Assembly (NCBI GenBank): GCA_031769625.1
Contig: JAUIMM010000126.1
Coordinates: 8,542,001 to 8,606,000, forward strand
Direction of reading: 5' to 3'
DNA: 64,000 bases
Origin: Taudactylus pleione
Lineage: Eukaryota; Chordata; Amphibia; Anura; Myobatrachidae
Shown: piece after piece, positions 35,999-50,900 of the stretch
Position numbering within the stretch: the stretch's first letter is position 1
Layout: the number at the start of each line of letters is the position of its first letter
The notes under the pieces: generated by a model
Databases searched by the model: none
Seen by the model: only the letters and a program-made list of their open reading frames with translations
What the model was told of the DNA's origin: nothing
Position numbers and translations under genes: made by a program

Positions 35999-38900
35999 AA
36001 AACATGGTTATGCTTAGTGTAATCAAAATTAAAGTGTTTACAAAGTGCACAAGATGCACTAGGAACATCAGAACAACATGTCCTCAAAAAATATATATAT
36101 TGAGGCCATGTTCTGATGTTCATAGTGAATCCTGTGCACTTTGTAAACATTTTAATTTTCATTACACTAAGCATAACCATGATAATAAATAAATATATAT
36201 GTGTGTGTGCGTATGTATGGGTTGGGTATGATATCCCAGCAGCTGAATAGCTGCCGGTTCAAATACAGATGCCGGAAGACTGACTGTTGAAAATCCCGAC
36301 TACGTCTGGTAAGTTCCCTAACCCTCCCTTGGTGGCAGGGCTGTAACTAGGGTAGTGCTACCTGTGTCATGGCACAGGGCACCTCAGGGCAGAGGGCGCT
36401 GTACGGGCTTATCTATTTTCTGTTTATTATGATTCTCATTTTAGCTTCCTCCTCTTCTTTTATCCCCAGCAGCTCCTGGCCTCCTATCTATTCCCTGGCC
36501 TTTCCCCATGAGGCCAAGGCCCATTTTTGGGTGCGTGTCTTATGTCCCTATTTGAAAAATAGGCAATGCTCTTTCTGGCACAGGGCACCAAAAAGTCTAG
36601 TTACGTTCCTGCTTGGTGGTGCCTAACCCTAACCTCCCTCTGGTTGTGCTACATTTGGATTTTTCTGTGTTTATACTAGAAGTTTTCTTTATATACAGAA
36701 AGTTAATTGTTTATTAAATAAAATAAAGATCTAAATATAATCTAACTGAATAGCAGAATGAATTGTGCTTCAGGTTCTTTTCTCTTGAATCTGTATAAAG
36801 GTAAATGTATTTTAGCAGCACAATAAATCGAAGACAACGCTGAATGAATGGACATCTTAGGTATATATTTAAAAATAAAAAATCATACTATACTTCTTGA
36901 AAATAAAGCATTTGTCACATGTTGAAAGTCATTGCCTAGTAAGTTTTAGGTTAGAGTTATATTTCTGCCCTTATATCCCGTTCATCAATGTATTTGTCTT
37001 CTATAAATCCGTCCTCTTCTGGCACAAATGAATGTGTTTGCTCAAAGACTATCACAGTTTCATCTTCATCTATGTTTTTTACACTTGTACTCATATCAAA
37101 GTCAACGTTGAATTCCTCTTCGAACGTATAAGGTTCTTCCTCTTTTAGGCGATGATGGTTGTAACTTAGCAGGTAGCTGTACCATTTGGGGAACTTGATG
37201 GCAGCTAATATCAGTAATGAAGTGACAATACCAACAACCACCACTCCCACCAGGAATGTCCAGCTGTTTCCTGCTAAAGAATAAAAACATTTTAAAATCA
37301 CGTTAAAGTTAAATCTCACAGTGCATAACATAAGCACATGGCCAAACTATTCTTCAAGCTGAAAAGTGTATATTAGATATTCCTCAGAATTTATAGTACA
37401 AAATGTGTTGTATTGATTACCCCAGAACTAAATTGGTGCACACTGATAAGTTTAAGTTGCCTGTGGAACTTATTTATATAGGACCAGCATATTCTGTAGT
37501 GCTTTGCAATGGGAACAAACGTAATAATAAAATGAGGCTGGGTATTAGCAGACATACAAAGGGATAAGAGGGCCCTACTTCAAAGCTTACAATTTATATA
37601 CGGCAATCTATAAGACAATTGGCCTGATTCAGAGCCACACGCAATATCTATGTTCACGTAGGTGATATTTTTTATATGGTGCATGCATTACACAGAGGCC
37701 CTGATTCAGAGCCGGACGCTTTGACAGAGCGCTCGCTCTGAATCAGGGCCGTCCTTGCTCCTTTTTGGAGCGGCCTCCTGGCCGCTCACATAGCTGTGGG
37801 CGATGATCAAGACCATCGTGACCATCGGGCTTGCGACGAGACCCTGTGGTAGGGTCTCGCTGCCGCAAGTCCTGGAGTGCTTTTGGCTCTATCAGAGCCA
37901 AATGCACTCCCACTGACATCACTAGTGATGTCAGTGGGGCCGGCCTCCGTCTGGGCAAGCACGCCCACCAAAGGGGGTGTGCTGTCAATCAACATCGACA
38001 GCACGCCCCCTTTAGTGCGAGACCCATAACGACGGCTTGGCCGTCGTTATTCCGGTCTCGCGCATGCGCACGACGGACCCGGGCAACATCGTCTTGCTTG
38101 CGAGCGCTCGCAAGCGGGTCTGAATCAGGCCCAGAGTGTACACACAATGATGCTGTTGCGATCGACTGTATCATCAATGTCTTGGAAAAGTGATGGGCGT
38201 TCCTGGGCAGTTACTGGAAGGTAGCTTAGCAGACATACAGAGAGAGTCTGACTTATGGGAGTGTTGTGTGTGTGTCGGTAATAGTTGGAGCCCATACTCT
38301 GACCAAGAAACTTTACCTGCCATAGTGCTGATGCAAGTTTAGATGGTGCGTCTAAGCACGCACCAATTGGTAATTTTAGTGTCTACCGATGCTGGTAGTG
38401 GGCATCTTAGTCCTTGCACATTGGGATACATGGATGTACATAAGGGAAGGACTTTGTAGCAGCATTTGTATAAAGGGCAACTGCCAATAGATACAGTCGC
38501 TTCTGAGTCCACCTCTGAATCAAGCCCCAATGTGAGTTTGATACATGAGTTTGAGTGAAATATATTGGTCCAGCTAGACTGAAAGGCTGTTTAGTGGTGC
38601 TGATTGATGAAGTCACACAGCAATGTCAGTATAGGGATCAGAGTGTTATTTGAGAATAGATAGAGAACACATTTAAGTTTTGTATGAACTGTATAGAGCA
38701 TTGGTAATCGTGCAGCATAGTTTCAGAAGGTTGTTTGGGAATGTGATGAGCTTTCCTGCAGAGGTGAGTTTTCATAGAATGCCTAAATCTTTGGAAACTA
38801 GAGAAAGGTCTTGTGGTGAGAGCAAGAGCATTCTGCTGAGTGGGAGCTGCTGAAAAAAGTCCTATAACTGGAGTGGAAGCAAGTGATCAGGGCGTGTGAG

Positions 38901-41900
38901 AGACGCAGATCTTGCTTAGGGCAGACTGGTTGAGTTAGGTGATATTTTGAAACCGGCGAAGAGAGGTTGGTGCAGGTGGTGTTAGAAATATTTTATATTG
39001 GATCTGGTAAAATGCCAGGAACCAGTATAGTGATATTTTGTAGAGCACAAGCAGAATAAAAAAACATTTTACAAGGAAAATGAGTCTGAATACTGCATTC
39101 ACAATAGATTGTAGTTGTTAGAAATATTATTATTTATATTTTTAAAAGTTTAACTTTAAGATGATGAGAATATATCCAAGAAATAGAAAAAATATATTCA
39201 GTAATGTGGGAAAACAAAGATCGTGAAGGTGCCCATACACTGTGTGATGCACCGTGTAGGGCGGTCACCGCTCCCCCCTCCTCCATCTGAATTGGGTCGT
39301 ACATCGCATCCCAGATCTGATGAACCTGCGGAAGATCTGGGGATGCAATGTACGATCCCGCGGGAGCACGCAACACGATATCAGGTGAGATATCGTGTTC
39401 ATACACTGCACAATATAGCACCTATGTCGTGCCGATCCAACGGATCGTGCCGTGTATGGCTAGCTTAAGTGATATAAAGAAGGTAGATACATTTGAGTAT
39501 TGTCCACATAGAGATATTTAAGGCACAAAATTATTAAAAAATAAAGTATAAAATAACCTTCAGGCTCTGTGTATAAGGTGTATATGAAACCCAAATGAAT
39601 TTCATGTATGTACAGAAACTTTGTTTAAGGCACAAAATTATTAAAAAATAAACAAAGTTTGTGTACATTGAACCATTAAACAGCAAAGGTTTCACTATCT
39701 CAGTCATGCTAAAAACATTCTGTATTTCGGAATATTCTGTATTTCGGAATATTTAGATATGGGAGACTCAACCTGTATAGGCAAACCTTCAAGAAGCTTT
39801 GATGGGCAAGAAGGTTGAGAGATGGGATGGTAATCTGAGAAAGTGTATGGGTCAGAATTCCTTTTTTTTTTTTTTTTTTAAATATTTATCACTGCATTCT
39901 TCAATAATGATGGAAAGATAGCAGCGAGAGAAAGAGACTACACATTTTTGTTAAGGCTGTAATAATCTCAGGATACTGGGATCTGACTGGTTTTCCTATG
40001 GGATAGGTTCAAGTTAACAGGTTGTGGAGTCGGAAGATGAGAAAAGAGTAGATATTTTTAGGCTAATGCAGAGTCCAGTGTACAAATGTTTGCAGAGCAT
40101 ATTTTGTAATTTGTTTGCTTTGCACATTCTCTGTAACAGAGCACACACATGTACAGGCAATACAGAGTCGTACTTATTTTGATGGCATCTCCACTTGCAA
40201 CTGAGGTGTATTAACTGGGTTATAACACAGCGTTTTCACATAGGTAAAGTTCAGGGGATATAGGCCCTCATTCAGACCCACTCGCGAGCGGCTGTCCGCT
40301 CGCAAGTGGTCGATGGTCTGCACTGCGCATGCGCACGACGGAGGGAGCTCCGTCGTGCGCGAGACGCGACGAGCGAAGGACTTTCCTTCGCTCGTAGTGT
40401 CTCATCAAAGGGGATGTGCTGTCGATGTTGACTGACAGCACGCCCCCTTTGGTGGGCGTGCCTGCCAGACGGAGGCGTTCCCAAGGGAACGCCTACCGTC
40501 TGAAGCCGGCCCCACTGACATCACTAGTGATGTCAGTGGGAGTGATGTTGGCTCTGATGGAGCCAAAATCACTCCTGGCCTTGCGGTTGAAAAACTCAAC
40601 CGCAGGCTTTTGCTCGCAGTGGCGATGGTCAAGACCATCGCGACCATCATCCTGCACGCTCGTATATGCTCTGTGGGTGGTGTCCCACAGCTATACGAGC
40701 GTCCAGGAGGACGCTCCATATTAATGGAGGTGGGCCCTGATTCAGAGCGAGCGCTCTGGTCAGAGCGTCCGGCTCTGAATCAGGGCCATAGTCACTATCC
40801 CAGCTGTCGGGATGCCAGCGCTCAGAATGCCGGCGCCAAAATCCCGACACCACTCAGAATCCCGTAGCTGGCATTCCGACACCTGCCAGAATCCTAGCGC
40901 TGGCATCCCGACAGTAAGTAATGGGGTGGTTTAGGAACTCGGAGAAAGGGTTAGGGTTAGGTACTAGGAGGGGAGGGTTAGGTTTAGGCTGCGTGAGGGG
41001 GGAGGTGGTTAGGTTTAGGCTGCAGGGAGAGAGGGGTAGGGTTAGGATACCTACCGACAGATGTCAGTATCCTAACCATGTCGGGATGCCGAGTTCTGGC
41101 ATTCTGTACCCATCCCAAGCTCAGTGAGGGCATGTCTACGGAACTGTGGGCTATAGATGTGTAAATATGCCTGCTTCCAGCCGTATCATTTGCACCAATT
41201 ATGGGCTGGTGCAAGTGCGATCTGGTGATGACTAGTAACAAACGAAGCATATGGATAGGTGATGGAGGGCAACTTAAGATGCGTATGGTTAATTTGTGGG
41301 CCCTTTATCTTCATTTATGTAATCAAAAGGAGAAAAGATGCCATATGGTGCAGGGAAGGAATTGAGCACGTTGTGGGTCTAGGAAGAGGATACCATTTCA
41401 TGTTTGATCTTATCAATCTTTCTTTTAAATAGAAAGCAAGACCTTGGTCATTGATGGTAGTTGAAAAGCTGGTGTGGGATTTAAAAAACAAAAACAAATG
41501 TGTTTAGAGTGACTTTGAAACCTGAGCAGAGGTTGTAAAAATTTATTTTTTTCTGGCAATGTCCCGAGCATGTCGTTATGAGCGGTAGATAGCCATATAG
41601 TTGAGAACTTTATTATGTTAGACATTTTTGCCAATGTCATTATACTTTGCAAGAAAGTTTTTGAAGGCATTGAGGTTTTTTTGTGTGTACTACAACTGTC
41701 ATTATGGTAGACAGAGTGTGAACTGTAGTTGGAACCACTAGATCAAGTGCTTTTCTAGGTGGTATATTTACTAGTGCAGGTTTTTAGAAGTGGAGTTGTT
41801 GCCATAGCAACCAATAAGATTCTACTTATTTATCTAGCACCTTCTAGAAGATAATAGATAGAATCTGATTGGTTGCTATGGGGGACAACTCCACTTCTGT

Positions 41901-44900
41901 AATGCTACACTTTAGTAAATATACTCTTAGGGGTTGGTTGTGATGTGCTACTTGCTTGCTCTCCAGCCTAACTCCTGGATAAAATCCTGATTTAGTGGAA
42001 TCTCACCTTTAAGCTTGGACAATGTCGGCGTGATATGTAGTTCTGATTTGGCCGGAAAGGACATATCAGCCAATATGCGTGCTCCGCGGTCGCATGTGGT
42101 ATTGTCTGGTCGGCTGTGCTGCTCATCCAACTGGACGATATTGCATGCGGCCCTGTTACAGGTAGTGAAGGATGGAACAAAGGATCATTTCGTCATTCAT
42201 TACCTTGTTCTGATGTGTAGCCAGGATCCGATATGTCGGCTCGTCAGGCTGACTTATCTGTTGGGTACACATCGCTCAGTGTGTACCCATCTTTAGGCCT
42301 CCTAAAAATGTGGCTAAACTTCTTTAGCACCTGGCAAAACCGATTGACTTCCTGCTCACTGGAAACATTTTAAACAATTGTGAAACTGCTCAAGGGGCCA
42401 AATGTAATAGGGTGAGAGTTTAGATAATATAAGAGATTAGCAGTAAACTCTCACATTGGTCAAGTTTTACCTTCAAAATGGGAAAACATCTGGATGAGAG
42501 GTTAAATCGTGAGTTTTTTGAGTCCGACAAACATGCGATATTGCATGTTCTTGGAGTTTAGAAAGTTTGAGAATTTACTGCTAAACTCTCACATTTTCTA
42601 AACTCTCACCTATTACTTTTGGCCCTGGTTGTCAGCACTACTATTAAAACTAATTAGTGACTAGTAAGAATGAAAATTGACCACCATGAAATATTAATTT
42701 ATTTAACAGTTTTAGATGTGTGTGCAAGATCTTGAAAAAGTTCCTAGTCCAGGAACGCAATGCGTTGATGTTGGTGGCTTCCCGCTTACCTCTGATCCTC
42801 TCTGGCTCACATAACACCACCTTCCAGTGCTAGTCGACCCAGCCGGCTGTTCAGGTCTGGACAATGGAGCTACAGCACTTCCAAGCTGTTGCAAGCTGTC
42901 CATTCCAGAGGCATGTTTTTCTGCTGCACAGGCGCACACAGTGACCTCACTCTGCTGCAAACTGCAACTGCACCTTTCAGAGACGGGCGTCTCTGCCATT
43001 CAGACCGCTACAGCTGCACTTCATATGGTGCTGTAAAAAACAGCGGCACCTTCCACACACAGGTCATTCTGCATTTCCTATCTGTGTGCCATTTATTAGC
43101 TGTCTACTGGATATTCATGCTGGACATTTCAGCTCATAATTATTTGGACATTGCATTGGTGAATATTGGTGCTATATACTCAGCTGTGAGTGGCGTTACC
43201 TATTGCCACCTGTACTGTCTCACGCTGTTAAATATATTATTTCATGGTGGTCGATTTCCATTCTATTTAGCTAATAGTAATTTTTTTTATGGTAGTGTTG
43301 ACAAGCAGAGCTGTTTCACACGATTTTGAATTTCCCTATACTGGGATTTCTGGTCTTTCCTTTATTTTTTCTGCACCTGATTTTGTTTCTTTGTTATAGT
43401 TCCTGCTCACTGGGCTACTTTACTGCATGCCTTCAAGAGTGTGACATGTTCCTGTGCTCCTGTTCTCCCACCGGCAACATATCATTTGTGACGAGATACA
43501 GCTCCGACTCCCTAACTATCTTTCTCTCCTGGTGACTCAGTTTTTGAGAACCTACATCCCTCCCACTCCTTTACCATTGCTAGTGGGGAACGTTGCTTAC
43601 AATTTGGTTTGGTGGTTGCCCTGATCCGCTTTTAGCTTGTCACCATACTCCGGTGATATTTTATCTGTTGCAGAGGAGACACGGAATGGAGGGGGCTGAC
43701 AAGAAATACTCATTGCTGCTTCTCTGGCATTGTGGGGCTCTTCCATCATTTCATTGTGGCCACTACAGGCTTGCTGATTGTTTGCCCTTGGTGGGAACCA
43801 CCACCACTATTGAAAGAGGAGGGCTATGGGGCTGAGCCGAGGTAGAGAACTGGGGTTCTACTGCACCATTCCTGGCATACAAAGGCTGTTTATATTCTGA
43901 TCGCTTGGTGACTATGCTTGCTTGTTTTCATATTAGAATGGAGATTGGAAAATTTAGAAATTGGGTAGAGAAGTTGTTGCAGAGAGGTGAAAAGTTGTGT
44001 ATATAATTAATAGAAATGAGAATTCAGAGGGTATGAGGATCAATTGCTCTCATACTATGAGCATTACTCCTCCATCCTCTCACAGAGGAGACCTTTTTGC
44101 TGTGCTAGATTCTCTCCAAATTGGAAAACTCAACATGGCCAAGTCTAGGCCTCTGGTGAGTGAGCCCTGCCAAAGTTAAGGTGGGTACACACTTTAGCAA
44201 TATATCTGCAGATCGAGTGATCTGCAGATGATGGTCGTTCATACACACTGAACGACCATCCTCTGCATGCTGCAGCGGGTCGGGCCGGACTGGGTGCAAG
44301 TAGGGGGCATGGCCTAATCGTGGAAGGCGTGGCCACGCCCCCTTCGAAAACAAAACAAAAACATTTGCAACGCAGCGCTGGGGAGGGGGGCGCTGTGTTC
44401 CCCGAGCACAGCCAATGGGGGGCGCGATCAGCATGATCGCTCGCCCCCTTTGGCATAGGAGACTGCTCGGGCTGCTGCTTTAGCAGCCTCGGACAGTCTC
44501 TCAGTGCAGCTCAGCACACAGCAGCGAGTGCCGGGCTGCTGTGAATGGGGAGCTGTGCCGTACCCGGGTAAGTAGTACCCACTCGCGGCTCCCCACCCTA
44601 TCGGCGCCCCTGTGTACGGGTGAACGGCTGATTGCCGGTACACACTTGCCGATGGACAGATATGTCTGCAGCACAGCCAATGCGATATGTCTGTGAACGA
44701 CGTTGTTCACAGACATATCGTCTGTACACATTGGCCGACAGGGGCACAATATATTGGCCGATCAATTGATCGGCCAATATATCGGCCGGTGTGTACCCAG
44801 ACCTGCTCACAGTCGAAAAATTGTCCAAAATTCTGGAGTATGTTCTTATCTCCAGACTACAAATTATCAACCTAACTTGTGCAAATTAGCTTCAAAATAG

Positions 44901-47900
44901 GAAAGATAGGAAAGCCACTACTATATTTAGTACCCATCTATTACTTTTGGAGATGTTTGTATATGTGGTAATGGTGACGGCACTTGGGAAACTTTTATGG
45001 CTTGTATTGTTGATTGGCACCGAGAGAGATAAATTTTGCCTGCTCTTAGGGCCTGATTCAGAGCCGCTCACGAGCACACAGCGCTCGCAAGCAGCTCGAT
45101 GTTTGGCCACTGCGCATGCGCTGCGTCCGGTGTGCGCATGCGCGAGCCCCGCCGAGCGACTGAACTTCAGTCGTTCCGGGGCTCGCTACAAGACGGGCGG
45201 CTGTCGATGGTGAGTGACAGCTCGTCCCGTTTTGTAGGCCGGTTGGGGGGGTGGCTGCACAAGCGCAGGCGTTCCCTTAGGAACGCCTGGCGTTTGTGGG
45301 AGGACCTATTGACATCCTAGTGATGTCAGTAGTGGACTTCCTGCTCTATTAGAGCAGGGAGTCCACTCTGGCTTGTGGCAGTCGAGACCCTACCCCAGGG
45401 TCTCGTCGCAAGCCCGATGGTCGCGATAAGCTGCGGACACCCACAGCTTTGCGAGCGGCCTGGAGAAAAAAAAAAAACACTCACAGACCCTGCGAGCTGC
45501 TTGCGGCAGCGAGCAGGTCTAAATCAGGGCCTTAGTCCGGAGGAAACAGATCAAGGCAGTGGCTATTCTGATGAGTAACAGCGTCAGTGTACTGGTAAAG
45601 GGCGAGAGAGGAGGTTAGGGTGAGTAGTGTGAAGGCACAAGAAGAAATGTGGATATTCAATGGTGATGTTGAAAACAGCCAACGTGGGGATTTTAAAAGA
45701 TAAGAAATGAGAAATCTTGCCCGAGAAATGGTCATGATATTTTGAGTTAATCCAGAGGGTCAATTGATCATAGCACTAGTCTTTGCAATTTTACAATAGT
45801 GGGGTATACTGCTAATGCATACTATACACAGGCTGGATTAGTTCTCATTTATCCTGTACACAACATTTACTGCATAATTGGCATGTATGGGGATAACTGA
45901 ATATTGCATGGTTAGTGCATACTGTACACAGGCTGGATTAGTCCTCATTTATCCTGTATACAATATATACTATATAATGGCTTGAACAGGTATAACAATA
46001 CTGCATGACTGTTACATAGTGTACACAGGCTGGTTTAGTCTCTATATATCATATTGCATAAGGCACTACATTTAGTTGAACCTAGTCTAATAAAAGTTTG
46101 CAAAGTTAATGGTATGCTCATTAATCTTTGCAGAGAGATGTATTTTTCTAAGGCATTTTACAAATGTACTAGTTTGGGCACTTTTTTTTAACACGTTACC
46201 GGTATATTATTTTTTATGTGTTAAAGCACAAATGAAACATTTTAAAATGTTTAAGAGTATTCCTACAGTTCATACTATTTAAATAGTGAGATTTTTTTTT
46301 TTAAGAATTAATTTGAGATTTTCTGTTGAGTGAAATGTTGTAAGAATATTGGAATAACCCTACTTGTTGTTTGTCACTTCAGAATCAATAAATCTGTGAA
46401 CTGCTCCCTGCTTTCCCTTATCTTTATTATTACTGTACTTTGATAAGAATAGGTTGGGTTGATTGACAAACTTGTTTAAACAAAGTGCTGCTGTGACACA
46501 TCTTGGCAATACTGCATTGCTATATGTTTCTATTTTGTTAAATAATTATCAAATCATAAATATTCATCCTCAAGTGTTGGTCAGGGCCGCAACTAGGGGG
46601 GGGCTAGAGGTGCACGTGCACCGAGTGGGGATTGCGGGGGGGTGAAAAAGCTGACTCGGCCATCTGAAAATGGCCGCCGCCGAAGAGGAGACTAATGCTA
46701 GAGATCCTTACTGGACCTCTAGTGTCTGTCTCTTCCTTAGCGGCGGTCATTTTTGGATGGCCGTTTTCAGCAGATTCAATGCAGACTAGCCGTCTGCATG
46801 GACCCTGCTGAAAACAGCCATCCAAAAATGGCCGCCGCCAAGGAAGAGACAGATGCTAGAGGTCCTACTGGACCTCTAGTGTCTGTTAGCAGAGCAAAAT
46901 GCACACAGCGTTCCCGGAAGTGCCGGGAACGCTGGCGCTGCAGGGAGAAGATGCTGAGAGCTGCATCTTCTCCCTTCAAATCCCCTGGCAACGAGTATAA
47001 ACCCCCCTGGAAACGAGCATAAACCCCATGGCAACGAGCATGGAACCCCATGGCAACGAGCATGGAACCCCATGGCAACAAGCATGGAACCCCATGGCAA
47101 CAAGCATTTAACTCCTGGCAGTGAGCATGAAACCCCTGGTAACAAGCATAAATCCACTGACAACAAGCATGAAACCCCCTGGCAATGAGCATGTAAGCCC
47201 TGGCAACGAGCATAAACCCCCATGGCAACGAGCATGAAACCCCATGGCAACGAGCATGTAACCCCTGGCAACAAGCATAAACCCCCTGGCAACGAGCAGG
47301 TCATTTTAAAGTAATTAGAAGCATTACTGTGGGGCATAAAATGGTGTCGGGCAAATATGTAAGTGGCACTTTGGTGATAGGCATTACAGTGTGTGGCATA
47401 ATGTGTAATGGGCATTATGGTGTATGGAATAATGTAAGTCACTATACCAGGGACGTCTGAGTAGTGCACTGCTTTATGGAGGAGCAAGCGCAAAATTGCT
47501 ACCTTGCACCGGGGTGACAGATATCCTAGTTTCGTCCCTGTGTTGGTATTTTAATTTGCGGAACAAAAAGAAAAATAAAGTGCTTTTTTTTTTTTTGGAG
47601 GGGGTTGACAATTTTCCTATAAAATTTTTGGGGGTTTCTTTCTGCAATACAGAAACAGGTTTAATTGTTTGATGTAGTGCTAGTTTAAGGGCAAAATTGG
47701 TAACTTTGAGAGCACTCCCAGATTTCAGATAGACCATGGTCCCATATAAATGTGGCATAGGTGTAATCCAATGGAGCCATTTGTTGGTACTGTACAAAAA
47801 TAATAAAATGCAGCCATATGAACAAAAAGTTGAACGTAAATTGTAACTGTTTAAAAAATAAATAAATTACTGGCATGCACATTTTTTAAACGGACGCTTA

Positions 47901-50900
47901 GTGTTACAAGCATTTTATTTGACAGATTAACTTTTTTTTTTACCACTCTAACAGAGAGCCCCCTTGTGCTCCTTTATATGCCTGAGTCCATTTATGTCCC
48001 TTTAAATGCCCCAGAACCTCCTTATGCCCTAAAATGTCAGGCCAGAGCCTCCTCATGCCCTTGTGTCAGGCCTGAGCCCCCTCATGCCCTTATGTCAGGC
48101 CTAAGCCCCCTCATACCTTTATGTCAAGCCTGAGTCCTTTATGTACCTCAGAGCTCTATCATGCCCCTTTATATACCTCAGAGCCATCTCATGCCCCTTC
48201 TATGGCTAAGTGCTGTGGCACTGCCTTAATCACATCACTGGCACCGTGCCCCTCCATGGGATTCCCAGGCAGTCTCCAGACTCCGAACAGACCTGCAGAT
48301 TTATATATTTCGAGCTGGTCACATTTTGCATCTGTGACCAACTCTATAAAGCACTCAGAGGTGCCTAACTTGAGCCCTGTCCCCTGGGCTTAAGCCCCAC
48401 CTTCTGGTACCTGCTGTAAGAATCCCTTTCATACTGTCCCTGCAGCACGTTCGTGACCCCTGCTGATTACAAGAGGGGTAGTTCAGTCAACCGCAATAGA
48501 GGGCACATGAAAGAGATAGGTGCCACAGTGAGAAACCTTGGTAGTATCCAGAGCCCATTGACAGGGGATTCCCTTCTTCAGGGTTACCCCAGAAGAACAA
48601 CACAATGTGTAGTAATCTTGTTGGTAGGCGAAAGTGGGTGAGTGGTTCACCATTAAGACTAGCCCTCGTATTGTAGAACCCCCTGAGAAGTGTCCCCATA
48701 GTTAAGAGGGTACTGTTGCATGGAGTCTCAGAAACTAACAGTGTGGAGATTCTGAGGGTCCCCAGCAAGAATGGGATAGCGCACCCAGAGAGTGCATCCC
48801 TGATGGAGGGTACATGGTGCAGGAACCTTATGTGACAGTCCACTGTGTGCCTTGTTGTGTGAGAGATTGCAACCTGTGATGCTGTGGCACTACTGGTCCC
48901 AGAATGTCCTGGTATGTACTTCTGTTTTCCAACATATGCCATTGTAACAAAGTACTTTCCTGGAGAGAGCTAAATTGATCTTCTGTGGTCTAATGTAAGG
49001 ATACGATTATTGTGCAAGAGGAGTTGGCAAATTGTAAGATGGCCTACTACATAACTATAATGCTTTGTGCTGGAGAAGAGGAGTTTTGTTTACTAAAGTT
49101 TGCATTTTTCAGATTATTTCATTACTTGTTTTTATGGAATGGCCAAGTTATCTACATGCGCTGCACTGGCACATGTATTGGTATCCACTCTACTACATTG
49201 TTTAAACATATGAGTATTTAGGGCAGAGCCGTAACTAGACTTTTTGGTGCCCTGTGCCAGAGAGAGCATTTTTGCCCCCCTCCCCATTTTTTTAAGTAGG
49301 GACATAAGAGTGCTCCTGAAATAGGGCCATGGCCTCATGGAAAAGGGCCAGGGAAGAGATAGGGGATGCTGGGGATAAAAAAAGTGGAAGCTACAAGTGA
49401 GAATGATGATAAACAGGAAAATTGACAGGCCCAAACAGCACCCCCTGGCCTGCGAGGCCCTGTGCCATAGCACTGGTCGCACCACCCTAGTTACGACTCT
49501 GATTTAGGGGACCCACTAGTACCTATGTCTAACCTATGACCAGCCAGAGCAGAGTAAGAGAGTAAGTGTTGTGCACCATACACCACCTTATTGTAAACAA
49601 TTTATACCCAGTATCAGGGGGTTTACATCTACAAACAAAGTTGTATTTTATTAGGGGTATTCAATATGGGAGCGATAACATAGTTTTTGCGTTAATATCG
49701 CACTTATGACGTTATTATCGCAGGTTTTAGTTTTACACCGTATTCAATTTCAAAGACTTATCGCAGTTTTGAAAAGTCTTTGATAAAAAATGGTGATAAC
49801 TTTTCACCATTGAATAGGTGTCGAAAAAAAGTGCAGAATTGGGGTTTAGGGGTGCAGGCTTAAAAAAAATAGCCTGCACCCCTGGGAATGACATTTAAAA
49901 AAGGACTGTGTCAAAAAAAGTTTAAAAAAAAAATAGGGACACCCCAAAAAATGTATTTAAAAATTGGGGTGAAAAAAAAAATGGGAAAAAAATGATTAAC
50001 AATAGGGAAATAGGTTCAGGGCTATTCTGCAAGTATGCGGCAGGTGTTTTCTAGAATAGATTTATAGCGGCAGGTGCACTATTGCAGAATTTTTAAAAAC
50101 TTAGTTTAGAAAACGAAAAAAAAAACCTAAGTGCTCTTCTGCATCACTTCTTCAATGTTGGAAAAAAACACCTGCTGCTGCTATTTAAATCCCCGACTTT
50201 CATTTAAAGGCTAAAATGGGGGTACCCATAGTGATCCCCCATGTTTTTACAACTATAGGGGGGTCTTACAATTTTTTTAAGGAAAAATTTGTAACTTTAT
50301 GCAAATCCAACTTCGGAGGCTCCCGTTTTCGTTAATTTTATATTGAATACGGGGATAAGCGGGTGCGCGCCCGATATTTTAACGGAAGTAAAAACTCCGA
50401 TATGAAACGTTAACTTCGACAGTGAAGTTAACGTTTCATATTGAATACCCCTCTTAGACTATGTTTACGTGTAAACTAAGGTTAATTTGTTTGGAATGAC
50501 AAACTGGCATCAGCAATGTATATTAATGAGGGAGTGAGAATACTTTGTTAATGCAATGTATGGTATAAACTGGAATATTCACAATGGCCTCCCTTACATA
50601 CCTTTGGTAGATGTGGTGTTCGTTCCATTGGTCACTGTAGACAAAAGATCAGATGTTGGATGTTTAGAGGATATAGCTGGTGCTGTGGTCCTTGTAACGT
50701 CACTGTTCCCATTACAGTTTAGAATGTACTCTGGTACTGTCTTGATTGCTTTAATATTTAAGGTGGCCATATTCAATGGCGTAGCACACACAGTGTTATT
50801 CTCATTTTCTGCACAACAAGCAACAGAACATCAATATTGTGGACTACGTCAAAATCTAAAGTAAATGAAAATATTTTGAATTTAATTTATTTTGTCAATT

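Noticed and set aside
42889..43329. 146-codon open frame in an LRRC19 intron
   Set aside because: No recognisable domain, no splice context and a sibling frame equally open; treated as chance.
44700..44799. Bacterial-type regulatory palindromes
   Set aside because: The context is vertebrate intron DNA inside a MITE with matching ends.
46776..47493. 205-codon minus-strand frame with repeated short motifs
   Set aside because: It is the antisense of a minisatellite and a palindrome, so the apparent protein repeats come from the DNA repeats.
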